DNA of 64,000 nt from CAZGCA01 sp964524145 (lineage in GTDB: Bacteria; Hydrogenedentota; CAZGCA01). The stretch lies in NCBI GenBank assembly GCA_964524145.1, contig CAZGCA010000023.1, positions 1 through 64,000 of the forward strand, given 5' to 3'. Shown one piece after another: positions 10,401 through 19,700 of the stretch; the stretch's first letter is position 1; each line of letters opens with the position of its first letter. The notes below the pieces were generated by a model. It saw nothing but the letters and a program-made list of their open reading frames with translations, was not told the origin of the DNA and did not search any database. The translations under genes and the position numbers were made by a program.

Positions 10401-13400
10401 ATTGGCCCCACAATCCCCTCTTTCATCTCCTTGGGTTTCGACGGACCTAACTTGGTGACACTTGGCGACTTCATCACCGTCAAGGGAGTGATCACGCCGC
10501 CTCCGGCCTCCGGGACCATTGTATCGTTCGAGAGCACGTCACCATCGGCTGTGGTAGACTCGGACTTCCCGGAGGCCGTAGCTATTGGCGGGAGCACGTA
10601 CAGCAGGACATTCTATCCCGATGAGGCGTCGGAGGGGCGGGATCCGTGGAAGTTGACCGCATCGTGGCCGGGCGACGACACTCACATGCCCTCGACGAGC
10701 GACGAAGTTGCGTTTACGGTAAACAAGGCACAGTCGGCGCTGTCGTTGGAGCTGTCACACTCGTCGGCGCTCGTGAATCTTGGCAATGCCGAAAGTTTCA
10801 CTGCAACGGCGACGCTGTCGGTGGATAACTTCCCCACGCAACTCAGGCCGTTGTTGTTGGGAAGGACCATTCGTCTTTCGGTAGCTACTCCAGAGGGCCA
10901 GACACCGTATGACCCGCTTGAAAAGTCCACGGACTCTGATGGCGTGGCGACATTCACGGCTCAGCAATTCGAGGACGCAGGAATCCTGTTCGGTGAGACT
11001 GGGGTGTGGAAATTCAAGGCGGAATTCACGGGCGACGACAACTTCACGCTGGCCTCGACGCCGGATTATGACGAGACCGATGCGCGTCTGATCGTCAAGG
11101 AAGGTGCAGGCTACGCCATCCTTGTGCTGGGCCGTCTCGACCAGACCGCCGAAGGTCACGACGCACACGCCAAGACCACGGACTACGTCTATCGCACGCT
11201 GGTGGATCGAGCGTTCGACCCGACCGACATCTACTACATGCGTGAGTACCTGGGCAATGAAGAGGAGTCGGAAGACATCGACGTGGCGGACTTGTCCCCG
11301 ACCAAGGATGACGTGCAGTACGCGATAGAGACGTGGGCCTACAACGCGATATTCGATTCGCCGGCGACGCTCTATATCATCTTTGCCGACCATGGCAGCG
11401 TGGACAAGTTCCATCTCTGGTCTTCCGAAAACAGCGAAGACGAAGACCAATACATCACGCCCGCCGAGCTTGAGGGATACATCAGCTTGCTCGAAAGCAC
11501 GCTCGAGGGTAGTGGCGTGACCGACCCGGAGATAGTGTTTGTTTACGGCGGTTGCCACTCCGGTAGTTTCATTCCGATGTTCTCTGCTGCAAACCGCGTC
11601 GTCGTTACGAGCTGTGCGTCGGACGAGATATCGTACCGTGGTGTAGACAGCGACCCGACGGACGGTTCGGACGTGCGGGACGGCGAGTTTTTCCTCATGG
11701 AGCTGTTCCGGAACGCGGGCGCGGGCAGATCGTTGGAGGAGTCGTTCGAGCTTGCATCCGACAAAACGGTGGAGTACACGGCGTCGAAGAGCAACGGTGC
11801 GCTGGCCGAAGAGCCGCAGCATCCGCTGCTCGACGACAACGGAGACGGAGTGGGCACGCCGGGGGCATCGCTGGGCGCGGTGGGCGCGGACGGCAGCCGT
11901 GCAGAGAGCATGATCCTGGGTTTGGGCTCGAACGCGGGCAACACGGTGAGCTGGTTCACGGTGAGCGGGCCGGTATCGATAGACCCCGGCGGTGAGATTC
12001 CCAGTCCGCTGTTCGCGGAGACGACGGGCCGCGCGCTGACCGCAGAGGACACGGCGTGGATAGAGGTGAAGACGCCTGCGTACGATAGTGGCGAGCTTGC
12101 CGATTCTGAGTACGCGGAGTTCCAGAAACAGGCGGAGATGGTGGGACCGATCGCTCCGGGTAGTTCGGAGTCTGTCGGTGAGGAGAAAGTGCGGTTCGAG
12201 TGGTCGCAGGACGATCTCGATCCGTATCTGAGCTTCGACACCTCAGGCATCTACAAGGTCTACTACTTTCTCAAGGACGGAACGACGGGCCAGGTGAGCT
12301 CGTACCTGGTGACGAACATCTATGTCTCGCTGGCGGACAACCAGCCTCCGCAGGCAGTGACGCTGGCGTATCCAGGCGAAGGAGCCGTGTTGTACAGCAC
12401 GATATTCTTTGTTTGGGGAGAGAGCAGCGACCCGGACGGTGACGCGATAACGTACCGGCTCGAGGTGTGCGAGGACAGTGGGTTCGCGAGCGATGTGATA
12501 GTCAAGGACGGTATTGCCGGCACGGTGACGCAACTTACCGCTGCGGACGGCATCGAGGATCTCACGGACTACTACTGGCGTGTGATCCCGGTGGACGCGT
12601 ACGGTGCGAGTCCATCGAGCAATACGGTTCGCTCGTTCAGTGTAAACAAGGCCAACCCGGATCTGCAAGGCCTGATAACGGGTGTGGTGGAGGACTCGGC
12701 GACGGGCGATGCCATTCCGGGTGCGAGCGTCACGCTCACGCCGGGCTCCCATCCCCTCACGACCTCGACGACGCAGGGAGTGTACTATTTCCCCAACCTC
12801 TCGCCGGGACTGTACACGGTAGAGGCCTCGGCTTCGGGCTATTCCGATGAGAGTGAAGCTGCCTACGTGCCGACGGGCGGTCATGCGGAGGTAAACTTTG
12901 CGCTGACACTGACCCTCGAGAGCAACTCGCCGTTATGCACTGCGATAGCGGACGTGAGTTTTGACGAAGACGGTAGCGATACGAGTATAGACCTTGACGA
13001 TTACGTATCCGATGTGGACAACACCGATGCGGAGCAGACCTGGACATACTCGGGTGCGACGAACGTCACGGTGTCGATCGACGTTTCGACCTATGTAGTG
13101 ACATTGAGCGCTGCCACGGACTGGTACGGTGAAGAGACGATAACGTTCACCTGCACCGATCCGGACCAGCTCTGGGACAGCACGGACGTGGACGTAACGG
13201 TTGACCCAGTGAACGATGCACCGGTATGCGCTGCGATACCCGACGTGAGTTTCGATGAGGATGGCAGCGATACGAGTATAGACCTTGACGATTACGTTTC
13301 CGATGTTGATGATGCCGATGCCGAGCTGAGTTGGACGTGGTCGGGGCCGACACACGTTACGGTATCGATCGATCCGGCAACCCATGTAGTGACGCTCGGT

Positions 13401-16250
13401 GCCGTGGCAAACTGGTACGGCACGGAAACGATAACATTCATCTGCACCGATCCAGGGGGATTGTCAGACAGCACGCAGGTGGAAGTAACGGTCAAATCGG
13501 TGAACGATGCCCCTGTCTGCACCGTGATATCGGCTGTGAGCTTCAATGAAGACGGTAGCGGTGTAAGCATAGATCTGGATGACTGCGTGTCGGACGTGGA
13601 CAACACGGATACCGAGCTGAGTTGGACATATTCAGGAGCGACAAACGTTGCCGTATCGATCAGCCCAGTGACCCATGTGGTGACGATTGGTGCCGCGGCG
13701 AACTGGTACGGCACGGAGACGGTAACGCTTACCTGCACCGACCCAGGGGGATTATCACACAGTGCACAGGTGGCGGTGACGGTCAATCCGGTGAATGATG
13801 CGCCGGTATGCATGCTCATTGGGTTGGTACATTTCGACGAAGACGGTAGCGATACGAGTATAGACCTTGACGATTACGTTTCCGATGTTGATGATGCCGA
13901 TGCCGAGCTGAGTTGGACGTGGTCGGGGCCGACACACGTTACGGTATCGATCGATCCGGCAACCCATGTAGTGACGCTCGGTGCCGTGGCAAACTGGTAC
14001 GGCACGGAAACGATAACATTCACCTGCACCGATCCGGGGGGATTGTCAGACAGCACGGACGTGGTGGCAACGGTAAGGTCTGTCAACGACACTCCGTGGA
14101 TCGACCCACCTATACCGAATCTCACCGTCGAGAAGAACGTCAGCTTAACATATGATCTGACTTCGAACGAACACGATGTCGAAGACAGTGACGCTGTTCT
14201 TGTATGGTCGGTCAGCGACGTCGACACCTCGTTGTTTAGTGCTGCAGTTGATCCGGCCACCGACGAGCTGACTATCACACCGGTGGTGGAGGCAGAAGGC
14301 AGCGACCTGATCGAGCTGACGCTGCACGATAGGGAGGAAGGAAGGGTGTCCCAGTGGGTCACCGTTGGCGTTACGGCGGATATGGACGGTGACGACATGC
14401 CGGACGGTTGGGAACAAGACCACGGATTGGATCCGTCCAGGGACGACGCGTTGGAAGACCCTGACGAAGATGGGTTGACCAACTTGGAGGAATACGGCTT
14501 GCATACCAATCCGCAAGCAGAGGATACGGACGATGACGGGCTGAGCGATGGTGACGAAGCGCACACGTACGGCTGCAACCCGCTCAGTCCTGACTCCGAT
14601 GACGACGGGCTGACTGACGGGGTGGAGGTAAACACTCACAGAACTGACCCGAACGACCCAGACACCGACAACGACGAGCTCGACGATGGGGCCGAGGTAA
14701 CCATGCACGGAACCGACCCGCTCGACGATGACTCGGACGACGACGGCTATTCGGACGGCGCAGAGATGCTGGGTAACACAGATCCCACTGATCCGCACGA
14801 TTACCCCGACTGTGATCCTCTGGGCTCGCCCGCGAACATTGACGCATCGAGTGGAACGTATGCTGATCATGTGAGTGTGAGCTGGGACAGTGTGGGTGGA
14901 GCGAGCAGTTACGCCCTGTATCGAAGCACAAGTGATAGCTTTAACGAGGCAACTCTCTTGGGTGACAACGTTGCGTCTCCTTTGGATGACACTTCGGCCG
15001 AGTGCGGCCAGACGTATCATTACTGGGTGACGGCGACGAATGTTTGCGGAGAAAGTGCGCCCGGCGAACCAGACACCGGGTATAGAGCGTGTGGGCCGGG
15101 GAGAATCACGGGCTACGTGGGGGATGCTGAGACACAAGCACCCATCTCCGGTGCAACGGTCAAGCTTTGCTATTCCAGCGGTGCATGCACGCACAAGTGG
15201 GGCGAAAGCGATTCGAGCGGCCGTTTCGAGATCTCCGGTGTCGATGCCGGGCAGTACTATCTTGAAATAGCCAAGAGCGGGTATACGGCAACCAGAGATC
15301 CTGCCGGCGGCACGTTCCAGGTGGGCGTCGGGGAAACGGAAGATCGGGGGACGGTCTATCTCGAAGGAGTCTGCGAAGTCTCCCTTGCCCTGGGAAGAGG
15401 AGGCGCGAACCCCGGCGAGGCGGTAGTGGTGCCGGTGGAGATAGGGTCCCGCGCGGCCGGTGAAGCGGTGATTGTCAGCTTTGACCTCCGCTTCGATCCA
15501 GACCTCCTTGCTATTGACACCGACTTCGCTTTCGGAGGCATAGAAGACGGCCCGGCTACAGTGGCTGCTGGCGGCGGAAGCGGGATCAAAGAGCAGGAGT
15601 CTGGTCTTTATGAGGTGTATGTTTTGTTTTCCGACACGCCGATACCGGACGGAGTCTTGGCGAGTGTGGGATTCATCATAGACCAATGCGCTGCTGCGGG
15701 AACGGTGATCCCCGTGCAGATCGAGAATCCCGTCGCAGCCAGACGGGACGCTACCGAGAACGTGACCGCTGCCTACGATGGTCTCGTCTTTGCAACCCCG
15801 CCCGTGGCCATCACGGACGTCAGCCCGAACATGTGTCTTGTCGAGGGCGGCACCGAGGTAACGATAACGGGCACGGGCTTCCTTCCCGATCAAGTCTGCG
15901 TGCTGTTTGGGATGGACGCAGGGCTAAACGTCGAAGTGATTAGTTCGGAGACGCTGACGGTCGAGACACCAACGCGCGCTGCCGGTGTTGTTGACGTGGT
16001 TTGCGCCATACTCGGCATCCCTTACCCCGAATGGTGCGCGGTTCTGCCGCTGGGCTTCACGTACATTGCCCCCGGCGCCAGCGGAGACGTAAACGGTGAC
16101 GACATAACTAACGCGATAGACGTGCAGTTGACAATCAACGAAGCGCTCAGCATTTCTACCGGCTACGACTGCGACATAAACGGAGACGGCTTCGTTAACG
16201 CCATCGACGTCCAACTCGTCATCAACGTCGCGCTCGGGATCGGAATCTAG
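7440..16250 (+). CDS. Giant secreted beta-helix/C13-like protease/cadherin-like/cohesin-like/dockerin protein
   Basis: The GTG at 7440 is chosen over upstream in-frame codons because gggagg precedes it by about nine bases and it opens a clean signal peptide (VKRYNIVFAVAFLVPIPAAA). About 2936 residues. Modules: two right-handed beta-helix domains (7500-8530 and 8845-9820); Ig/PKD-like regions; a C13/legumain-like module (11109-11650) with His in DHG at 11391-11393 and Cys in GGCHSGS at 11553-11555; fibronectin III-like; carboxypeptidase-regulatory-like; four cadherin-like repeats of 97 residues (12919-14090); DxDxDG calcium repeats (14380-14810); fibronectin III-like; a second regulatory-like domain; one cohesin-like domain (15370-15790); an IPT/TIG domain (15795-16065); and a dockerin (16080-16245) ending LGIGI. 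The block 10420-12900 is paralogous to the first giant protein. Probably a surface-displayed adhesin or scaffold with a protease-fold module. Confidence 0.88.
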   Translation: MKRYNIVFAVAFLVPIPAAAVDYYVNDSSTTNDVYCTAVGSDANDGLTPATAKASVQAVLDAYDLEPGDAVYVDTGTYVLTENITVDSLDSGASGDPVTFQGSTHPDGTTLDRNDTSSSSCRGISIGASYVRVQDIRVTGSYYGIYVAGTDCEVRGCELFENTMGLMVGGRSTVLVNNLIHDNTSAGMYFAVYEGAYNPVVVNNTVVGNGDYGVRFAYSILSDAASFKNNVVRADGAGNCCVYFSASIHTGCTWDYNDLHATGGASVGYYGSASRATLGEWREATGKDSISISEDPLFVDEVSGDYHLSSTGGSWHGGAWAADGMSSPCIDAGDPASGYSNESSPNGGRVNLGAYGNTDQASKTPNRRFLTLLEPVGGENWASGDQSIRWRRTGGAWDGAETVRIYYSSDAGHSWTLLIDSLTASDESFTWNVDGLWSSPFYRVRIRCAEDASATDESADFRIGSATCYYVNDNSQINDVYCTTVGNDANDGLSPATPKGSIQAILDAYDLEPGHRVYVDTGTYLLATNIVVDAGDAGASGDLVTLIGSTHSDGTTVDRANTSSSAYGLEITGGNVRVSELRVTNAYCGVYLSGTGSEVTGCELFENIHGLFITSSSPWSAQTVANNLIRDNVEHGIYSWANSSPTIINNTIANNSSCGIYLEYGLANDGTFKNNIVSADDSGLYCVFFHNSLAPGFGWDYNDLYATGGAAVGYFGGTRATLSDWQTATSKDAHSISQDPLFVDAALNDYHLRTSSPCVDAGDNNGAPSFDMDGNSRPFGTSVDIGADEANNPSTPVVVVTPVAPTTVDNLLCTITTPTIVSPELTPQYEYSWSNGIDTVIHGPTTNETDTLSASFTAKHQTWLCTVRGFDGFSYSEPAADSTTVLNTPHDALSLSIPETLSTNLNLQCQLIKSPDPDNDVEYLIQWVITRPSQGWVDEPWTGPVLTTDTYTQIDTADTQNGDKWYCEVTYGDGEEADDTETSGTCTIGPTIPSFISLGFDGPNLVTLGDFITVKGVITPPPASGTIVSFESTSPSAVVDSDFPEAVAIGGSTYSRTFYPDEASEGRDPWKLTASWPGDDTHMPSTSDEVAFTVNKAQSALSLELSHSSALVNLGNAESFTATATLSVDNFPTQLRPLLLGRTIRLSVATPEGQTPYDPLEKSTDSDGVATFTAQQFEDAGILFGETGVWKFKAEFTGDDNFTLASTPDYDETDARLIVKEGAGYAILVLGRLDQTAEGHDAHAKTTDYVYRTLVDRAFDPTDIYYMREYLGNEEESEDIDVADLSPTKDDVQYAIETWAYNAIFDSPATLYIIFADHGSVDKFHLWSSENSEDEDQYITPAELEGYISLLESTLEGSGVTDPEIVFVYGGCHSGSFIPMFSAANRVVVTSCASDEISYRGVDSDPTDGSDVRDGEFFLMELFRNAGAGRSLEESFELASDKTVEYTASKSNGALAEEPQHPLLDDNGDGVGTPGASLGAVGADGSRAESMILGLGSNAGNTVSWFTVSGPVSIDPGGEIPSPLFAETTGRALTAEDTAWIEVKTPAYDSGELADSEYAEFQKQAEMVGPIAPGSSESVGEEKVRFEWSQDDLDPYLSFDTSGIYKVYYFLKDGTTGQVSSYLVTNIYVSLADNQPPQAVTLAYPGEGAVLYSTIFFVWGESSDPDGDAITYRLEVCEDSGFASDVIVKDGIAGTVTQLTAADGIEDLTDYYWRVIPVDAYGASPSSNTVRSFSVNKANPDLQGLITGVVEDSATGDAIPGASVTLTPGSHPLTTSTTQGVYYFPNLSPGLYTVEASASGYSDESEAAYVPTGGHAEVNFALTLTLESNSPLCTAIADVSFDEDGSDTSIDLDDYVSDVDNTDAEQTWTYSGATNVTVSIDVSTYVVTLSAATDWYGEETITFTCTDPDQLWDSTDVDVTVDPVNDAPVCAAIPDVSFDEDGSDTSIDLDDYVSDVDDADAELSWTWSGPTHVTVSIDPATHVVTLGAVANWYGTETITFICTDPGGLSDSTQVEVTVKSVNDAPVCTVISAVSFNEDGSGVSIDLDDCVSDVDNTDTELSWTYSGATNVAVSISPVTHVVTIGAAANWYGTETVTLTCTDPGGLSHSAQVAVTVNPVNDAPVCMLIGLVHFDEDGSDTSIDLDDYVSDVDDADAELSWTWSGPTHVTVSIDPATHVVTLGAVANWYGTETITFTCTDPGGLSDSTDVVATVRSVNDTPWIDPPIPNLTVEKNVSLTYDLTSNEHDVEDSDAVLVWSVSDVDTSLFSAAVDPATDELTITPVVEAEGSDLIELTLHDREEGRVSQWVTVGVTADMDGDDMPDGWEQDHGLDPSRDDALEDPDEDGLTNLEEYGLHTNPQAEDTDDDGLSDGDEAHTYGCNPLSPDSDDDGLTDGVEVNTHRTDPNDPDTDNDELDDGAEVTMHGTDPLDDDSDDDGYSDGAEMLGNTDPTDPHDYPDCDPLGSPANIDASSGTYADHVSVSWDSVGGASSYALYRSTSDSFNEATLLGDNVASPLDDTSAECGQTYHYWVTATNVCGESAPGEPDTGYRACGPGRITGYVGDAETQAPISGATVKLCYSSGACTHKWGESDSSGRFEISGVDAGQYYLEIAKSGYTATRDPAGGTFQVGVGETEDRGTVYLEGVCEVSLALGRGGANPGEAVVVPVEIGSRAAGEAVIVSFDLRFDPDLLAIDTDFAFGGIEDGPATVAAGGGSGIKEQESGLYEVYVLFSDTPIPDGVLASVGFIIDQCAAAGTVIPVQIENPVAARRDATENVTAAYDGLVFATPPVAITDVSPNMCLVEGGTEVTITGTGFLPDQVCVLFGMDAGLNVEVISSETLTVETPTRAAGVVDVVCAILGIPYPEWCAVLPLGFTYIAPGASGDVNGDDITNAIDVQLTINEALSISTGYDCDINGDGFVNAIDVQLVINVALGIGI
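13269..14057 (+). repeat. Near-identical 207-bp coding repeats within the cadherin-like array
   Basis: Bases 13269-13475 and 13851-14057 differ at only two positions, while the intervening third repeat and the first repeat are much more diverged. The 582-bp offset equals two 97-residue units. This implies recent gene conversion or a non-adjacent duplication inside the gene. Confidence 0.85.
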
Positions 16251-16496
16251 AGCGGCAACACGAACGTCCTAATTCTGTCCAGAGCGTCTCATCGCGTGTG
16301 TCCGAAGCCTATCCTAACCCGGATAATGTGAACGCATAACCCGCCGAAAACGCCCCGATTTCCGGATGATTTTGGCACTTACCCTGCACTTACGAAATGG
16401 CAGGGGCATTGCTGCGGATTTGCAACCGGCGATGCGACAGTAGGTTGTGTGTCTCATGTAATTAGCAACACGCGCACATACGGATTGTGTGTTTCC
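16248..16496 (+). repeat. Duplicated 3' flank, copy B
   Basis: Matches 6651-6898 (see copy A). Here the segment starts with the TAG stop of the second giant gene and is non-coding. Only the first 25 or so bases after the third giant gene show any hint of the same sequence. Confidence 0.85.
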
Positions 16497-16648
16497 GGTT
16501 GTGGTCGTGAGTATGAAGATGCAGAAGCTTCACTAGGAGCTTTTCCACATTGCCGTCTGTGTTGTTGGTCAGCGCCGGCTTCCGGCGCGCAACTAAACTA
16601 CTTAAAGGGATTCGCTCAAGAGCAACGACTGATTTCCCGTGCTGCTGA

Positions 16649-16677
16649 TTGACATCAATGGGTGTCGGTGCTACTAT
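16649..16677 (+). promoter_or_regulatory. Sigma-70 promoter for the RHS giant gene
   Basis: TTGACA at 16649-16654, 17-bp spacer, TACTAT at 16672-16677. Because it overlaps the upstream part of the open frame, it supports the downstream ATG at 16733 as the true start. Confidence 0.7.
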
Positions 16678-16732
16678 CCGATCCGAAGCTAAAGCTCAAA
16701 GCAAAACGGGATCCAGTGAAGGAGTGAGTCCG

Positions 16733-19700
16733 ATGAAATCAGCTAATAGTTTGTCTTGTCTAACGAACCTGCTTGCCTGCGTTGCACTTGCAGCCGTAGT
16801 GGTTCTCCTCCCCAGTCAGGCTGGGGCTGAGGACATCACTGTGGATACCGATGCAACCTGGCCTGCAGGCACCTACGCCTATGATAACGTCGTTGTCTCG
16901 AACGGAGCGACGCTGACACTCGATGGGGCCGTTGAGATAAGCGCCGTCAGCCTGACCGTCGAGAGCGGAAGCGCGATCTCGGCTTTCGGCACGGGCTACG
17001 GGCAAGCTGAAGGTCCCGGGACAAGTGAGCAATTCGGGACCGGCGGCGGTTATGGGGGCCGGGGCGGCGACAACCGAGGCGAACAAGGAGGCGGTCTCTA
17101 CGGGTCGGCAGTCCAACCGACGGATTTGGGGAGCGGTGCCGGTCCAGGAGGTCTCGGGACAGGCGGTTCGGGCGGGGGCGCGATAAAGCTGGTGATAAGC
17201 GGCACAGCGACGCTTGCCGGAACCGTTTCCTCCAATGGCAGCGACGGGACGGGCTATGATGCCGGCGGTGGTTCAGGAGGCAGCGTGCTTATAGAAGCGG
17301 GACACTTCAGCGGCGCCGGTGTCATTACGGCAAACGGAGGCAACGGCGCAGCCGGCGGGATGTCGGCGGGTGGCGGCGGAGGCCGTATTGCCGTGTACTA
17401 TGCGACCAGCGACTTCTCCGGCACCGTAACCGCGGAGTCAGGCAGCGGTAACGGAAATGACACCGGCCAGGAGCCCGGCACGGTGGGCTTCTTTGACAGT
17501 GATGACGGTACCTTCCGATCGGGACATTCATGGCGGTTTCACGTTGACGATAGTCCCTTCGAACTAACTAGCTACACGCTGATACCCAATGCTGCCGCGA
17601 CGGTCGAAGACGATGTTGTATTCAGTGGCGCGAGCCTGGTCCTTGAGAGCGGGGCTCAGTTATCGTTGTACGAGGGTTCACAGAGAATCGACTTTGAACT
17701 CACAAATCTAAGCATCGCCGAGAGTGCGTTGTTTTCCGCGGATGGCAGCGGCTATGGACAGGCTGAAGGCCCGGGGACAAGTCAGGATGCCGGTACGGGC
17801 GGAGGCTATGGAGGCCGGGGTGGCGACAACCGAGGCTGGCCTGGTGGCGGCATTTTTGGGTCGGCGCTGCAACCAACGGATTTGGGAAGCGGCGCCGGGC
17901 CCGGCGGTATCGGTACGGGCGGTTCCGGAGGCGGCGCGATAAGCTTGGCGATAACCGGGACCTTCACGCTCGCCGGCGCCATTTCAGCCAATGGCGGCGA
18001 CGGGACGGGGTACGATGCCGGCGGCGGTTCCGGAGGTAGCGTCCTGATAGAAGCGGGGCATTTCAGCGGCGCGGGTACCATTACGGCAAACGGTGGCAAC
18101 GGCGCGTCCGGCGGAAGTTCGGCCGGCGGCGGCGGAGGCCGTGTTGCCGTGTACTACTCGACGAGCGAGTTCTCCGGCTCCGTCACTACGGACCCGGGTA
18201 GTGGCACCGCACAGAACACCGGCCAGGAGCCCGGCACCATCGGCTTCGTCGATCAGTCAACTGACACTCTCCACACTGGCTCGACATGGCGGTTCGAACT
18301 AACGGACGAGCAGTTCCCCGTTGATCTCGTGGTTCCGGCAGGCTCCATCGCCGACATGCAGAGCGGCAAGACCTATGCCTTCAACGCTGTCACCATAGAA
18401 AACGGGGGAACGCTGCTCACGTCCGATGGACATCCCGCGGAGGAAGGTCCCGGCGCCGGCTTGAGTACCATCTTTTCGGCAAGCGGTGGAGGTTATGGGG
18501 GCAGAGGAGGGAACAGCGACACCACCGATGGCGGCGAACCCTATGGTTCTGCTGCGTTCCCGGTAGACCGCGGCAGCGGGGGAGGCAGCCCGGCCCGTGG
18601 TGGCGGCCGAGGCGGCGGGGCCATGCGGCTTGTGGTGGAAGCGCTGAGCGTGGACGGAATTCTTGCCTCGAACGGTGCTGACGGGGAGAATCCCGGTGCC
18701 GGAGGAGGTTCCGGGGGCAGCCTGTATGTGACGACCGGGACCCTGTCGGGAGCAGGCTCGATCGAAGCCAGGGGAGGCAGCGGGGCAGCGGGCAATGATG
18801 GCGGTGGTGGCGGCGGTCGAATCGCGGTGTATCATAATGGCTCGACGTTCTCAGGTACCATCGACGTCTCGGGTGGCGAGGGGTACGAATCAGGCGAGCC
18901 GGGAACGGCACTGATCATCCGCGAGATCCCTCTCGCGCTTGGCGGATCTCTCGATATGGACGCCGAACCGTTCGGGTTCAATGTGTTCCGGCTCGAACTT
19001 GGGGCCGGGGACGCAACAAACCTGGTTGCACGGCTCACTCCGCTTGAAGGCGGCGGCGAATGGAGCTTTGTAGGGAGGCTGAACGAGCAGCCGGGACTGG
19101 CCGAATACGACTGGCTGCCCGCGCCGACAGCTTCGCCTCCGTTCAGTATCCTGGTGCCGTCGCCGATACCGGGAACGTACTACTTTGGAGTCCATTTCGC
19201 CGAATGGGCAAAGGACTCCGTTGGTTTTCGTATCGAGGCGTTTTCGGCCGACCGCTATGTGGCCGGTGTGGACGTCGGTTCCGGTGGCAACAGCGGCACG
19301 ACGACGGTCGAGATAGGTGGGCTCGGGTACGAGACCGGTATGGTCGTCGAGTTGCGCAGCGGGACCGGCACAGCTCTCAGACAGTCTGTTCCTTCATTCT
19401 TTGACGATGATTCCCTCTCCGTTTCTCTGACCCTGCAGGGGCTCGATCCGCAAACGGTGGACGTCGTTGTCGTTTGGCCTGACGAATCCGAGTTGGTGTT
19501 GGAAGACGCATTCGAGATCACGGAGGGTACCGGAGGCGGTCAGCTTAACGTACGGCTCGTGATGAACGAGACGGTCCGAACCGGCAGGGTTAACACGGTC
19601 TGGATTGAATACGAAAACGTGGGCGATGCAGACCTGCTATCGCCGATACTCGAGCTGGAAGTACTCGAAGACTACGTCCTGATGCGACCCGACTCGCACA

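Noticed and set aside
14145..15893. 582-codon minus-strand frame inside giant gene 2
   Set aside because: The opposite strand of calcium-repeat coding DNA tends to stay open; the product shows no domain.
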